Assembly (NCBI GenBank): GCA_946800325.1
Contig: OX326957.1
Coordinates: 51,021,798-51,085,797 of the forward strand
Length of the DNA stretch: 64,000 nucleotides
Direction of reading: 5' to 3'
Source: Luzula sylvatica
Lineage: Eukaryota > Streptophyta > Magnoliopsida > Poales > Juncaceae
Shown here piece after piece: positions 1-11,061 of the stretch. Numbering within the stretch: position 1 is the stretch's first letter; each line of letters starts with the position of its first letter. A model generated the notes under the pieces. That model made no database searches and was not told the DNA's origin. It saw only the letters and a program-made list of their open reading frames with translations. The translations under genes and the position numbers were made by a program.

Positions 1-407
1 TTAAAGTATATTTGATGTAATCATAATTTTTGTATGATGTGATTAGCTTAAGGATAATTATACCATACCCCTTCATTTTCCCATCACATCCTCTATATCA
101 CTAATTAATCATTAATTGATAATTAATTAATATGGTCATTAACAAAAATATATCTGATTAATAGTTAATTGATATTAACTAAAAATTATTAATATATATG
201 TATTTTAATTATATATTAATTAAACGTTAACAGAGTGTCCATTTTGTTCATCACTCCAATAATTGCTTATTAATTAGGGATATAGAATGTGTTGTGGGGA
301 AATGATGGGTACACTATATGGCCTCTTAGCTTAATGACCTGTCACGATGCGATTAAAATAAAAATTTAGATTAATTAGTTTATTTTTATATAGAAAACAA
401 ATTCTTC
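1..407. other. AT-rich intergenic sequence
   Basis: There is no open frame with family resemblance here and no clear repeat. The stretch is AT-rich and starts at the window edge, so it may belong to a feature outside the window. Confidence 0.5.
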
Positions 408-664
408 ATTCCGCTCTTAACGCATGTCAGACCGTCATATATCTTCTACCTTCATATTTATATTTTGTTTATACTATAAATACAAATTTTGTTTTTATTT
501 ATATCTTTTTTTGCGTGGATGAAGATCGGTGATATGTATATCTTGTTTATTATTATTGTAAGAAAAAAATATAAATACTAGTATTTTATTGTTAATTGTT
601 ATAAAAAAATATAAATATGAATATAAAAAATATATGACTGTCTGACGTGCGTTAATAACGAAAT
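408..664. mobile_element. Short MITE with about 35-bp inverted ends
   Basis: The left end (408-447) and the right end (about 625-664) are inverted copies with a few mismatches. They share a core reading CTTAACGCATGTCAGAC on the left. The interior is AT-rich and non-coding. I could not identify a target-site duplication, so the superfamily is open. Confidence 0.6.
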
Positions 665-736
665 GCCTTAGTAACCCTCTTTTATATAATCACTTTAGAT
701 CTAGTAGGTTCATTTTGTGTGAATTTGAGGGCACAT

Positions 737-1408
737 CACTGTTCTAAATATCACTGATATGGACCGGTATGTCGGTTTCATATATCTAATCAGTGCCCAT
801 CCGTTACGATATGTCCCGTATCGGTTGAGTAAATCGGTCGACCGATACACGGACCGATATGGGCCGATATGGGCCGATATTTGGACCGATTTGAACCGAT
901 CTGGATTTAAAACATAATTTATTTTGAATATTATTTTGGACCGGTCCATCTTTTAACAATATTTTCATTAATATTTTTGGCCCAATTATTTCCATCTCTT
1001 TCTTTCATTATCTAATATTTTTTGTCGGAAATGAAATCGATTTTGAACCGGACGAGGTTAGATTTTCATTGGGGGCACCTGCATCTACACCGATGATTAA
1101 CGAACACAATTTCGTGATTTAGTTCATTGTATTATTTGTAAAATTTATGTTATAATTTTAAACGTATCTTTAGTTTAACTTAAAATTTATGTGTATTGTT
1201 GAATTTTGAATATTAATCATGTAAAATTTAAATTAGTTTAAGAAACTCAATATAAATTAATGTTATAATAATCAATTTAATATATTAATATTAAAAAGTA
1301 CAGTACCGCTATACCACTGATATTTTCCGCTATGAATCCGCTATGTTGGTCATATCTCTTATCGGTGACTGACCGATCTGTAAGCGATATGCGATATCTG
1401 TAACATTG
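737..1408. mobile_element. hAT-type non-autonomous element, 672 bp
   Basis: The ends are imperfect inverted repeats of about 20 bp: CACTGTTCTAAATATCAC on the left and, read on the minus strand, CAATGTTACAGATATCGC on the right. They are flanked by an 8-bp duplication matching at 7 of 8 positions, GGGCACAT (729-736) and GGGCACAG (1409-1416). Eight-bp duplications and CA-TG ends are typical of hAT elements. Motifs such as GGACCGATATGGGCCGATAT recur near both ends as subterminal repeats. No transposase is present. Confidence 0.8.
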
Positions 1409-1982
1409 GGGCACAGCATGCAAACTCCATTTACATATCTCATTTAATTAAGTTATCCGTGAAGCGGCAAGTAACGCATACAAACCACATTTTGACACAA
1501 TCTTTACTATTTATATACGGAGCATCGTTTTTCTTGATATATATCTCCTTTTCTTTTGGTTTGAGCTAAATAATGCGATCGGTCGTTTTATTTTTTGGAG
1601 AAAATATTTTGGATACTGGAGGATACCATGATATGCCATCAAAAGTGGAGAAAGTGCATAGAATTGATCCCTCCTATTAAATTTACAAGAATTTGACTCA
1701 ATCCCAACTGGCCATGTCATCAATCACTGTTCATCGGTACCGCGCATTAATCACAGTTCATCATCTATTACGTCATCAATCACCATTCATTAAATATTGT
1801 TTATCAAAAGTGGATCGCCACTATATCCCTACCTCTCCTCTCACGTTATTTGTTCATTCTTGCGGTCCTTTTTTGTATCTAGATCTTATGCTCTTTTGCG
1901 AGAGGTCTATATTTGTTCATCGATCGGGTCGTCGCTGAATATTTAATATTCTTGATTTGCATAACAATGTCATTTTTTAATG

Positions 1983-1985
<3 letters not shown>
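1409..1985. other. Intergenic, no gene seen
   Basis: Short open frames run on both strands but show no family resemblance, codon bias or splice structure. I see nothing functional. Confidence 0.5.

Positions 1986-2052
<67 letters not shown>
1986..2052. repeat. (TA)n microsatellite
   Basis: An uninterrupted AT dinucleotide run of about 66 bases. Confidence 0.95.
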
Positions 2053-2054
<2 letters not shown>

Positions 2055-2173
2055 AGCATATTGATTTGTTATATGATTAAATTCGCAGCGAAGCGCGAGT
2101 AATTTTTCTAGTTCATACAATACTCTTTTAACATCAAAGTATAAATGGCATGTTCGCTCATGCAATGTGTAGG

Positions 2174-2744
2174 TAGGGGTGTCAACGGTTCGGATCCGGT
2201 TCAAATAGTGGTCATACCAGATCCATATTCATATTTTTTTTTCGGATACGGATCCGGATACGATATTACCCGAATCCGGATACGGTTCGGATATTAAACG
2301 GATACGGATACGGTTCGGATATTGTCGGATACGGATACGGATAGGGATTATATTCGGATATTAAAACGGATACTATGATATAATAATATAATACTATTTT
2401 TAGTATTCAAGTCTTGATTATTTTGTAATTTTAAAACAAATTATATATATTATTGATTATTAAGTATTATTATGAATTAAAATATAGTTATTGTCTATTA
2501 TGTATTATTATGATTTTGATCATGAATTCAACAAAACGGTTACCCGTTTACTAATTTTATTCGGATCCGGATACTATCCGGATTCATATCCGGATCATCC
2601 ATCATAAAATTAGCTCCTAGATTCGGATTCATACCCGTAAAACGGATACGGTTCCGAATCCAGATATTTTTTTTCGGATCCGGATATTTCTTCGGATACG
2701 GTTCGGGTCGGTTCGGGCAATATCCGTCCCCATTGACACCCCTA
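2174..2744. mobile_element. hAT-type MITE, TAGGGGTGTCAA family
   Basis: The inverted ends TAGGGGTGTCAA and TTGACACCCCTA are flanked by a perfect 8-bp duplication, TGTGTAGG (2166-2173 and 2745-2752). The 571-bp interior is built of degenerate GGATACGGATCCGG-like repeats and codes for nothing. A degenerate relative lies at 44905-45259 and a possible one ends near 57553. Confidence 0.9.
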
Positions 2745-2849
2745 TGTGTAGGGCTAGGAAGTCAAGAAAGTCAGGTTTTTTATGGAATTGTAATGTGGGT
2801 GTTCGGTGCACTATTAATAGGAAGTCAAGAATCAAAACCAAAATTTATC

Positions 2850-3120
2850 CAAACTCATTGGCTAGGTCAGTTTTGTATAGCATCAGGAAACTCGTAGTTG
2901 CACGAAACTAATACATGAATATCAGGAAACTATAATAGCAGGAATGTGCAAAAATTATGAGCGTAGGATGTTTAAAAGGTGTTTGATGAATATCATAGGA
3001 TTAGATGTAGCAAATGCATAAAATATTATAGAATTGTATTATTTTTGTGAAATTTGATAACTATCATCTTTATTTCTTACTCATATTATAATCATGTCAC
3101 ATAAATAAATCATACCGATA
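2850..3120. repeat. Lone end of the Harbinger-like family found at 7506-9946
   Basis: Sequence from about 2862 (TTGGCTAGGTCAGTTTTGTA) resembles the terminal 170 bp of the element at 7506-9946, including the motif GTAGGATGTTTAAAAGGTG. I did not find its partner end nearby, so it is probably a fragment or an element split by later insertions. Confidence 0.5.
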
Positions 3121-3610
3121 ATTTAAGATTAGTTTATTTAATAATACAAATGAAAGAAAAATAATTTTAGAGTATTATTTTTTGAATACCATTTATTTTT
3201 AGGAATATTATTTCTGAATACCATTTATTTTAAGATTATTTTTAATACAATTAATTTTTAGAGAATACGGTATCCGGTATCCGATATTCGGTATGAATTA
3301 TTACATAACGTAACATATTAAATAATACATGTAGCACATGAAAGTTAAAAAACAAAAAAAAAGTTATTCTAAAATTATATTAATTCTTATGAAATTCTAT
3401 AACAATCATATTTAATTCTCAATCATAGTAATTCAATATAATCATGTGACTAACTAAATCATACGAACAATTTATAATTTTTATGAAAAGTTCCTTACAA
3501 TTTTTAGAAAATATTATTTTTAATAGCATTATTTTATAGAGAATATTAATTTTTTAATACAACTAATTTTTAGGCAATCAATTATTTTTTGGATGATAAG
3601 CTCTAAAAAC

Positions 3611-4091
3611 CAGTGTTTTAAATAGCGGCGCTGTAGCGCCGCTATAGCGCGCTATAGCGGATTTTGGGAGGCAAACGCTGCATCGCTTCGGAATATAGCA
3701 CTGTAGCGTTTTGTTCCGCTGCAGCGCTATAGCGTTGAAGCGTTCAATTGTATCGTCCGTAGCGGCGCTATAGCGTGATGATGATGATGATTATTATTAT
3801 TATTATTGTTGTTGTTGTTGTTGTTGTTATTAAATAATAATCACTATTATCATTACACAATAATAATAATTGTTATTAAATAATAGTAATAATATTAATA
3901 ATAATTATTATTATAATTATTATTGTTATTATTATTATTTGTACTAAATAATAATAACAATTAATATTATTAGTATAAAATAATAATTATTGTTATTTAA
4001 TAATAATAATAATGACAACGAAACAAATAATAATAATAATAATAATAATAAAAATAATAATAATAATAGTAATAATAATAAGCATACTTAC

Positions 4092-4167
<76 letters not shown>

Positions 4168-4530
4168 GGAAAAATAAGATAATAACAACATCAACAACAA
4201 CTATTAATAGCCTTATTATAATTACAATAATTACAATAATAAAAAGAAAAACAAAAGTAATAATAATAATAATAATAATATATATTTCTTAGAGATGAAT
4301 TTTAATTTATGTTAGTTTGCGAGGTTGATATAAATATGCATTCAACATAATTTTATTTATAATATTGGAACGCTAATTTATATTTATATTTGTATTGTAG
4401 TATTATAAAAATAATAATTTCGATCAAAAATCCGCTGTGATGGTGAAGCGGCGCTATATCGCCCGCTAACGCTAAACGCTAAATTAAACGTCAAAACGCT
4501 GCATGCCGCTGCACGCTATTTAAAACATTG
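3611..4530. mobile_element. hAT-type element with expanded ATT/AAT arrays
   Basis: The ends CAGTGTTTTAAATAGCG and CGCTATTTAAAACATTG are inverted repeats with one mismatch. They are flanked by a perfect 8-bp duplication, CTAAAAAC (3603-3610 and 4531-4538). The subterminal regions are full of GCGCTATAGCG-type repeats. The centre (about 3776-4290) is almost entirely ATT, GTT and AAT trinucleotide tracts. The long Tyr- and Asn-run frames across it are artefacts of these tracts. Confidence 0.9.
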
Positions 4531-4564
4531 CTAAAAACTAACAAATATGTCAATACGGTATATG

Positions 4565-5145
4565 TATTAAAATTAATGTTTTTAATATATTAAATAATAA
4601 TATTATGTATAATTTAAGAGCAGGATAATTATGTTAAATGTGTATGTAAAATAGAAGTATCTAGAATAGGTGTCTAAATGGAATGTCTATTAAATAAACA
4701 GGTGTCTATTAAATATAATAGAAGTATCCAGATAAACCAAGAATGTTATTGAGAGGGTGCATGTGATCTATAAATGCAACCCATCTCATATGTTTTTAGA
4801 TATAGAAAATCTCCAGAAAAATAGAGAGAAAATATTCAGATAAATAAAGAAAAAAATAATGAAGAAAAAAAAAAAAAAAAAAAGAGTGTCATTGCCTCTC
4901 TCTCCGTGTCCACTGTATCTATCTATTCTTTTGTGTGTGTGAACCCTTCGGGGTTTTGTATCACTTTGACATAAAAAAAAATTACAGAAAAAAATTGTGC
5001 AAGAGCCGCTGTGCGTGAGATTTCCTCTCCATTCATTTCTTTAGTAATTTTTGTTATCCATCCCCCAAATTTGTCCCAACAAATCTCTCCAATATTTTCC
5101 AATTCCAAAATCAATCCAATAAACCCAAACTCCAAAATCCCAACA
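4565..5145 (+). repeat. Left LTR of the miniature Copia
   Basis: It starts TATTAAAATTAATG and ends CCCAACA. It is matched along its length by the right LTR. The start is TA rather than the usual TG, in both copies. Confidence 0.85.
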
Positions 5146-5148
5146 AAT

Positions 5149-5160
5149 TGGCATCAGAGC
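5149..5160 (+). other. Primer-binding site (initiator tRNA-Met type)
   Basis: TGGCATCAGAGC lies three bases after the left LTR. It differs by one base from the usual plant Copia site TGGTATCAGAGC, which pairs with the 3' end of initiator tRNA-Met. Confidence 0.85.
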
Positions 5161-5166
5161 GACGGT

Positions 5167-5450
5167 TATCGAGTTTAGTAGAAGTCGGAGAAGGAGTCAC
5201 CAAGACAATCAAGGAGGTTACGTACTTGGGCTCACACGAACTTCACAATTCATTTCCGAATTATCGAGTTTAGTAGAAGTCAGAGAAGGAGATCACCAAG
5301 ACAACCAAGGAGGTTACGTATTTGGGCTCCCATAAACTTCACAACTCATTATTAATTTATCGAGTTCAGTAGAAATTTTGAGTAGGAGAAAGCCACGACA
5401 ACCCAAGACGGTGTGTTCGGATTCCCACAAATTTTGCAACTCAATTTCGA
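5167..5450 (+). repeat. Three tandem units of about 95 bp inside the Copia
   Basis: Units begin at 5167, 5262 and 5358 with TATCGAGTTTAGTAGAAGT or a close variant. Each continues with a matching AAGACAACCAAGGAGGTTACG-like stretch. The third is the most diverged. They occupy the leader between the primer-binding site and the Gag remnant. Confidence 0.8.
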
Positions 5451-5787
5451 TGGAGAAAAATTTATTTTTTTGGAGAATTATCACGAGGGTTATTTGATCT
5501 CGCATGGTCTATGGAAAATATTAGAAGGAGAAGAAATTATCGATGGTATGGGCATGACGAAGAAAAGAGACGATTTGAAGAAGAAGAAGAAAACGATCCG
5601 AAAAGAGGACGATTCGGAAAAAGGCGATTCGAAAAAGATGATCCGAAAAAGGACGATTCGAAAAAAAAAACCGATTAAAAAAAACGAGTTTAAAAAAAAA
5701 ATAGACGAGCGTGACAGAAAAAAAATCACGGGGGAGTATCGAGAACAAAAAAAAAATAACGAAAAAAACATTAAGGGGGAGTATTAA
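5413..5787 (+). pseudogene. Gag start remnant running into purine-rich sequence
   Basis: The first 40 or so codons resemble the N-terminus of plant Copia Gag, which has an F-D/N-G-E-x-Y/F motif followed by a L-W-x-x-L/V-E motif. Here FDGEKF and LWKILEGEE are visible. After that the frame is only Lys, Asp and Arg codons from GA-rich repeats, up to the polypurine tract AAGGGGGAG (5773-5781). No nucleocapsid zinc knuckle or later polyprotein domain follows. Confidence 0.55.
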
Positions 5788-5867
5788 AATTAATGTTTTT
5801 AATATATTAATTAATAATATTATGTTAAATTTAAGGGCAGGATAATTATGTTAAATGTGTATTTAAA

Positions 5868-6650
5868 TTTTTTTTTTTGTGTGTGCAAAAACACCCTTAG
5901 GGCAGGATAATTATAATTTAAGGGCAGGATAATTAAAATTAATGTTTTTTGTGTAAATTATGATAACTTCAACCTTAACATTACATAAAATTAGAAATGC
6001 GCATAAACTACATGACTACAAATAAATCGGTTTTTTAATTAAAATCCTAGCCTTCAAGACGGAAAAAAACTACCACGAAATGAAACATTGTCAATCCGCG
6101 CTTGCCGTGCTAGTGCATCCGCCCTCGTGTTATCCTTTCGGGGAATATGATAGAAATGCCAACCAATCTCCGCCCTCGCCAATGCTCTACAATCTTGGAG
6201 TTGGAAATAAATTCGCCAATCCAAGTCAAGGTTGAAGTTTTTCATGCCTTGAATGAGGGATATATTATCACATAAAATTGCACAGGATTTAATTTGTGAT
6301 GATTTGAGGTAATGGAGAGCTTCTATGCATGCTTTCAATTCGGCATGAAGGGGAGATATGGCTTGAGAAGGTATGCTCGCACAAATAGTGATCTCCTCGC
6401 TTTTCATCACTATAAACCCTAACCCCGCACCATCAACATTCCAAGAGCCATCAACTTGACAAACATACTCCTCTTCTTTTATGCAACCATTGTTGGTTCC
6501 AAGGATATTGATCTCTCGAAATAGATTATTTGCTTGAGTTATTCCATGAACCATGCAAGTTATTGTTGAAAGAGTGTGGCGGATATTTTGGAATATAAAT
6601 TCACATCTACATTTCCAGATAGCCCATAAAGTATTGGCAAAGATGCCAAA
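5868..6650 (-). mobile_element. 5'-truncated LINE fragment nested in the Copia LTR
   Basis: Plus-strand poly-T (5868-5878) is the poly-A tail of a minus-strand insertion. The coding part is the extreme C-terminus of a plant LINE ORF2 with its RNase H domain. Nothing upstream of the zinc-binding/RNase H linker survives. Confidence 0.75.
6054..6650 (-). pseudogene. LINE-derived RNase H (RVT_3) domain
   Basis: A 166-codon open frame (6054-6554) continues upstream in the same frame with a LWAIWK-like linker, typical just before the RNase H of plant L1 elements. Visible features are a catalytic-type VDGSW start, GAGLGFIV, HAELKACIEAL (the acidic residue in helix A), a CDN motif, and HIPRKDNTRADALAR near the end. 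This is the standard layout of the plant RNase H-like family that degrades RNA in RNA-DNA hybrids. It has no start or partner domains, so it is a remnant rather than a gene. Confidence 0.8.
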
Positions 6651-7129
6651 TAAATAGGTGTCTAAAGGGAATGTCTATTAAATAAATATGTGTCTATTAA
6701 TAGAAGTATCTAGATGAACCAAGAGTTGTATTGAGAGGGTGCATGTGATCTATAAATGCAACCCATCTCATATGTTTTTAGATATAGAAAATCTCCAGAA
6801 AAATAGAGAGAAAATATTCAGAAAAATAAAAAAAAAATAATGAAGAAAAAAAAAAAAAAAAAAGAGTGTCATTGCCTCTCTTTCCGTGTCCACTGTATCT
6901 ATCTATTCTTTTGTGTGTGTGGACCCTTTGGGGTTTTGTATCAATTTGACATAAAAAAATTTACAGAAAAGAATTGTGCAAGAGCCTCTGTGCGTGAGAT
7001 TTCCTCCCCATTCATTTCTTTAGTAATTTTTGTTATCCATCCCCCAAATTTGTCCCAACAAATCTCTCCAATATTTTCCAATTCCAAAATCAATCCAATA
7101 AACCCAAACTCCAAGATCCCAACAATCTG

Positions 7130-7345
7130 ATATCTGATATCCGATACGAATGCGGTATGATATCTGATTTCATATACAAATATAGTATCCGATATTTGAT
7201 TTCGGATACGAATACGATATCCGCTATTCGATATTCGATTTCAGATACGAATACGAATACGAATACGATATTCGTTATACGATATCCGATACATATACGA
7301 TTACGGTATACGGTATCCGATACGAATACAATATCCGTTATTCGA
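7130..7345. repeat. Degenerate GATATCCGATACGAATACG repeat cluster
   Basis: Short permutations of GATATCCGATACGAATACG recur over 215 bp. A shorter cluster of the same kind lies at about 3262-3295, left of the 3611 hAT. The two may be parts of one repeat separated by later insertions. Confidence 0.6.
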
Positions 7346-7689
7346 TAGCTAACAATTTCAGCACTTTTTCATGATTTGACTAGCTCTAGGACTTCAAACC
7401 AAGCAATCCTAAGACCCATCCGAACACCACAAATTAAAAAACTACCAAATTCATAGAATCCTATCAGTTCCACACTCCAAAATTGCATGTCCGAACACAT
7501 CATAAGGGTGTGTTTGCTAGGTCAGTTTTGTGTAGCAGCAGGAAACTCATAGTTGTAGGAAACCAATATATGAATATCAGGAAACTCTAGTAGCAGAAAA
7601 ATGTAAAAACTGCGATTGTAGGATGTTCAAAAGGTGTTTGATGAAAACCTAGGATTGTTATTGTTATTGTTGTGTTGTTGTGGTGGTGG

Positions 7690-7737
7690 TGGTGTTGTTA
7701 TTATTATTATTATTACTACTTTTCTACATTTTTATTA

Positions 7738-7775
<38 letters not shown>

Positions 7776-7797
7776 TACTTTTCTACATTTTTATTTT

Positions 7798-7855
<58 letters not shown>

Positions 7856-7996
7856 GTTATTATTTTTTCTTATTACAATATTATTATTTATTATTAACAA
7901 TAATTACTAAACACGTTATTATTATTATTATGAATTTCTAAATACATCATTATTATTATTATTAATACAATAATTATTACAATAATAATAATAATG

Positions 7997-8035
<39 letters not shown>

Positions 8036-8052
8036 AATTGTTAAATACATCA

Positions 8053-8110
<58 letters not shown>
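7690..8110. repeat. (ATT)n trinucleotide arrays
   Basis: Several long ATT runs separated by short AT-rich spacers. Open frames across them give only poly-Tyr, poly-Leu or poly-Ile. Confidence 0.9.
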
Positions 8111-8111
<1 letters not shown>

Positions 8112-8946
8112 TATTAAATAATAGAAATGAAAGAAAAATAATTTTAAAAATATTATTTTTTAAAATCAGTATTTTTAAAATAAATAAATAAAGTCAGATA
8201 GTTAAATTAATTAAATAAACTCATTACATAAATCAATTTAGTAATTAATTAAATAATGTAAATAAAGTGATGCATGAAAAAATCATTAAAACAAGCCATG
8301 AATAAACTTATATTTTGCATGAAAAAATCATTAAAACAAGGAGGAATTAATTTAATTACTATATTAGGAGCGCATACTTCTCTCTCTCTCCAAAAATCCA
8401 GTCGGAGATAAGTTTTAAAATCCAAGCTTTTTCCCCTTATTTCGTTGGTTTCTTGAGTTTTGAAACCCAAAACTTCGGTTCCTAGTGTCCAACCGAACAC
8501 CCATATTCATAAAACTCTCAAATATCTAGAAACTTACAAAACTAACTATCAAAACTGCATCACCGAACAGACCCTAAGGCCCTGTTCGACAAGTTTTGGG
8601 AGTTAGTTTTGACAGAAAGCTATGTTTTATGGCGATTGAACAAATGGGTGTTCGGTCACCTCTTTTATATCCTAGTTTTTTATTCCTAAATGATTAAAAT
8701 CCTAGGATTAGCCTTAATTTATGAGTTTTTCAAAACTTACATCTGAGATAAGTTTTGACCAATTGATTGAATAAAAATTAATAAAACAATACATCATACT
8801 ATTTATCTATTAAAATGTCCATGTTTGTCCATGGCATGCTTTATTATTATTTTTAACCAATTATATTCATCAATTTATATGATTAATATTTTTGATGATT
8901 AACTTATTTTGAAAATAAATGTGATTATAAGTATACAACTGAATAT

Positions 8947-8966
8947 TTAATAATAATAATAAAAAA

Positions 8967-8998
<32 letters not shown>

Positions 8999-9116
8999 AT
9001 AACTAATTTACTTATTAGACGTGCAATTAAACATGATTTCGAAATAATTAATAATAATAATTGCAATAATGAAAAATTAATACATAATTAAAAATGTATT
9101 TAGAAATATTAATAAT

Positions 9117-9147
<31 letters not shown>

Positions 9148-9433
9148 TTAATAATAAAATACATAATTAATAATGATAATAATAATAATAATAAATTAAT
9201 ACAAAATTAAAGATATATCCAGAAATTAATAGCAATAATAATAATAAATTAATACATAATTAAAGTATATTTATAAATTAATAATAATACTAATAATAAA
9301 TAATAATACAAAATTAAAAATGTAAAAAGAAATTAATAATAATAATAATAAATAATTAAAAATGTATTTAGAAATTAATAATATAATAATAAAATAATAA
9401 ATGATTAAAATGTATTTAGAAATTAATAATAAT

Positions 9434-9468
<35 letters not shown>

Positions 9469-9482
9469 AAAATAATAATAAT

Positions 9483-9528
<46 letters not shown>

Positions 9529-9530
9529 TC
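8947..9530. repeat. (AAT)n arrays with a short (AAC)n run
   Basis: Repeated AAT tracts are interleaved with a roughly 60-bp degenerate unit containing AAATGTATTTAGAAATTAAT. A run of AAC lies at about 9434-9467. Confidence 0.85.
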
Positions 9531-9949
9531 AAATTAATACATAATTAAAAATGTAGTTAGAAAATATAATAATAATTATTATTATTCTTATTATTGGTAA
9601 TAATTAAAAATTAATACATAAATAAAATTTATTTGAAAATATTAATAATTACAATAATGTATTTAAATAATAATAATAATAATAATGAAGTTAGGAATTA
9701 ATAATATTTTGATATGACTAAGAAATAAATATTATAAAATTTCATAAGAAATAATACAATAATAATGAAATATTTTATTCATTTCCTACATCTAATCCTA
9801 TGGTTTTCATCAAACACCTTTTAAACATCCTACACTCATAGTTTTTGCATTTTTCTGCTATCATAGTTTGCTGATATTCATACATTGATTTCCTGCAACT
9901 ACTAGTTTCCTACTACTATACAAAACTGCCCCAGCAATCAAGGCCCTAA

Positions 9950-11061
9950 CAGTGTTTTCCGAATATTTGAAATTGACCTAACAACATTACGTTCAATTCG
10001 TGTGGAGTTATCTTTTGGGATGTTCAGACACACGTATCAAAGTTAATAAGTTTTCAAGATTATTAAAAATGTTGTAATATTATTTGATTTGATTATTGTT
10101 ATTTATATGATTATATTAAAATGATCAATTAAGATGTGGGTTTTGATGTGTAAAATATTGTTGATGGTGTGTTTCCATTTTTTTATGATGAACCGAATTA
10201 CAAAATACACATTAAAGGCTCGAGGAAATTTTTTAATTTTTTAAAGATGACTCAAAAGGTGTGAATATCGAGATAAGAATATTTTGTGGTTATGAAAATA
10301 ATTTGATCCAAAATACATAGATAATGTTTTCATTCTTTCGTATGTCAATTAAGATGAAACATAAATCTATTAGAGAAAATGATAAAATCAGGTCATGTTA
10401 ATTATATAGGTAAATGACTTTTTCTACAAATTCTGTACAGTGGACATGTAAATGTCATGTGTGAGGAAGAAAATACGAATGTCATGAGGTGTCGCGATTT
10501 TTCTTTTTTCAAGAAAAACTTTGTATAATCTCGACATTCAAACATTTTAAATTTGCTAATATGCGGAGTTTATTTGGGATATGTTAAATTTTACAATAAT
10601 TGCTTTTTGGACATTTTTGCATTTTTTGTTATTTTTTTTTCTTTTAGTATGTTTTTCGGGAGTCCATTATGAAAATTTTATTTTATCGAAATATGCGAAT
10701 CTTTAAAGAAATCCTTTGAAAAACTCCGATTCTTAAAGAATCCCTGCGATTTTGAAGAACCCTAGCTTTTGTAGCTTCAAATTCTAGCTCGAAAATTACA
10801 AAAACCTTGTTTCTTTTGTTAAGAAAAAATCATTTTCATAAATAAATAAGTTTAAATACTAGAAGTAAAAAGACTAGAAAGTTACATTATACAAAGCATT
10901 TGAAAAATCCGGACCCGTTATTGCAGCGTAACCCGTTAACATAAAAAAAACCGTTAGCCGTTCTTTGTTTCTCTACCAACTCTTCTCTTTGTCACTGCCG
11001 AAACGAAAAGAATGAAAACAATTCTCTGTGCCCACTTTTCTTCACTCGTTCCTCCTCACCA
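9950..11061. other. Intergenic, upstream of the aspartyl protease gene
   Basis: AT-rich with no open frame of note. The last 130 bases become C/T-rich, as expected for a plant 5' untranslated leader, but I cannot place a promoter element with confidence. Confidence 0.5.

Larger units (their letters stand above)
4565..7124 (+). mobile_element. Miniature, internally deleted Copia-type LTR retrotransposon
   Basis: Two near-identical LTRs (4565-5145; 5782-7124, the second interrupted by an insertion) flank only about 636 bp of interior. A primer-binding site TGGCATCAGAGC follows the left LTR and a polypurine run precedes the right one. The flanking 5-mers ATATG (4560-4564) and ATCTG (7125-7129) match at 4 of 5 positions and may be the target-site duplication. 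The interior has a degenerate Gag start but no protease, integrase or reverse transcriptase. The element therefore depends on others for movement, like a TRIM or LARD. Confidence 0.85.
5782..7124 (+). repeat. Right LTR of the miniature Copia, interrupted
   Basis: The LTR runs 5782 to about 5865 and resumes at about 6652-7124. The gap is filled by a minus-strand LINE fragment. Two extra short copies of the LTR motif AGGGCAGGATAATTA occur just inside the insertion (about 5899-5935), so the junction has been rearranged. Confidence 0.8.
7506..9946. mobile_element. Harbinger/Tourist-like element bloated by ATT/AAT arrays
   Basis: The ends are imperfect inverted repeats about 170 bp long, starting GGGTGTGTTTGCTAGG and, on the minus strand, GGGCCTTGATTGCTGG. 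They are flanked by TAA (7503-7505 and 9947-9949), the usual PIF/Harbinger target site. The interior holds long (ATT)n tracts (7690-8110) and (AAT)n tracts (8947-9530) and no transposase. A second pair of related ends meets at 8572-8574 inside it. Confidence 0.75.

Noticed and set aside
3990..4292. Open frames giving poly-Tyr, poly-Asn or poly-Leu
   Set aside because: They only read through ATT/AAT arrays in several frames at once. No start context or conserved domain.
5490..5771. Phe- and Ser-rich frames antisense to the Copia interior
   Set aside because: They mirror the GA-rich tract of the Gag remnant and have no protein-like pattern.
7634..7941. Overlapping frames of Leu, Tyr and Ile runs
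   Set aside because: Trinucleotide repeat artefacts inside the Harbinger-like element.
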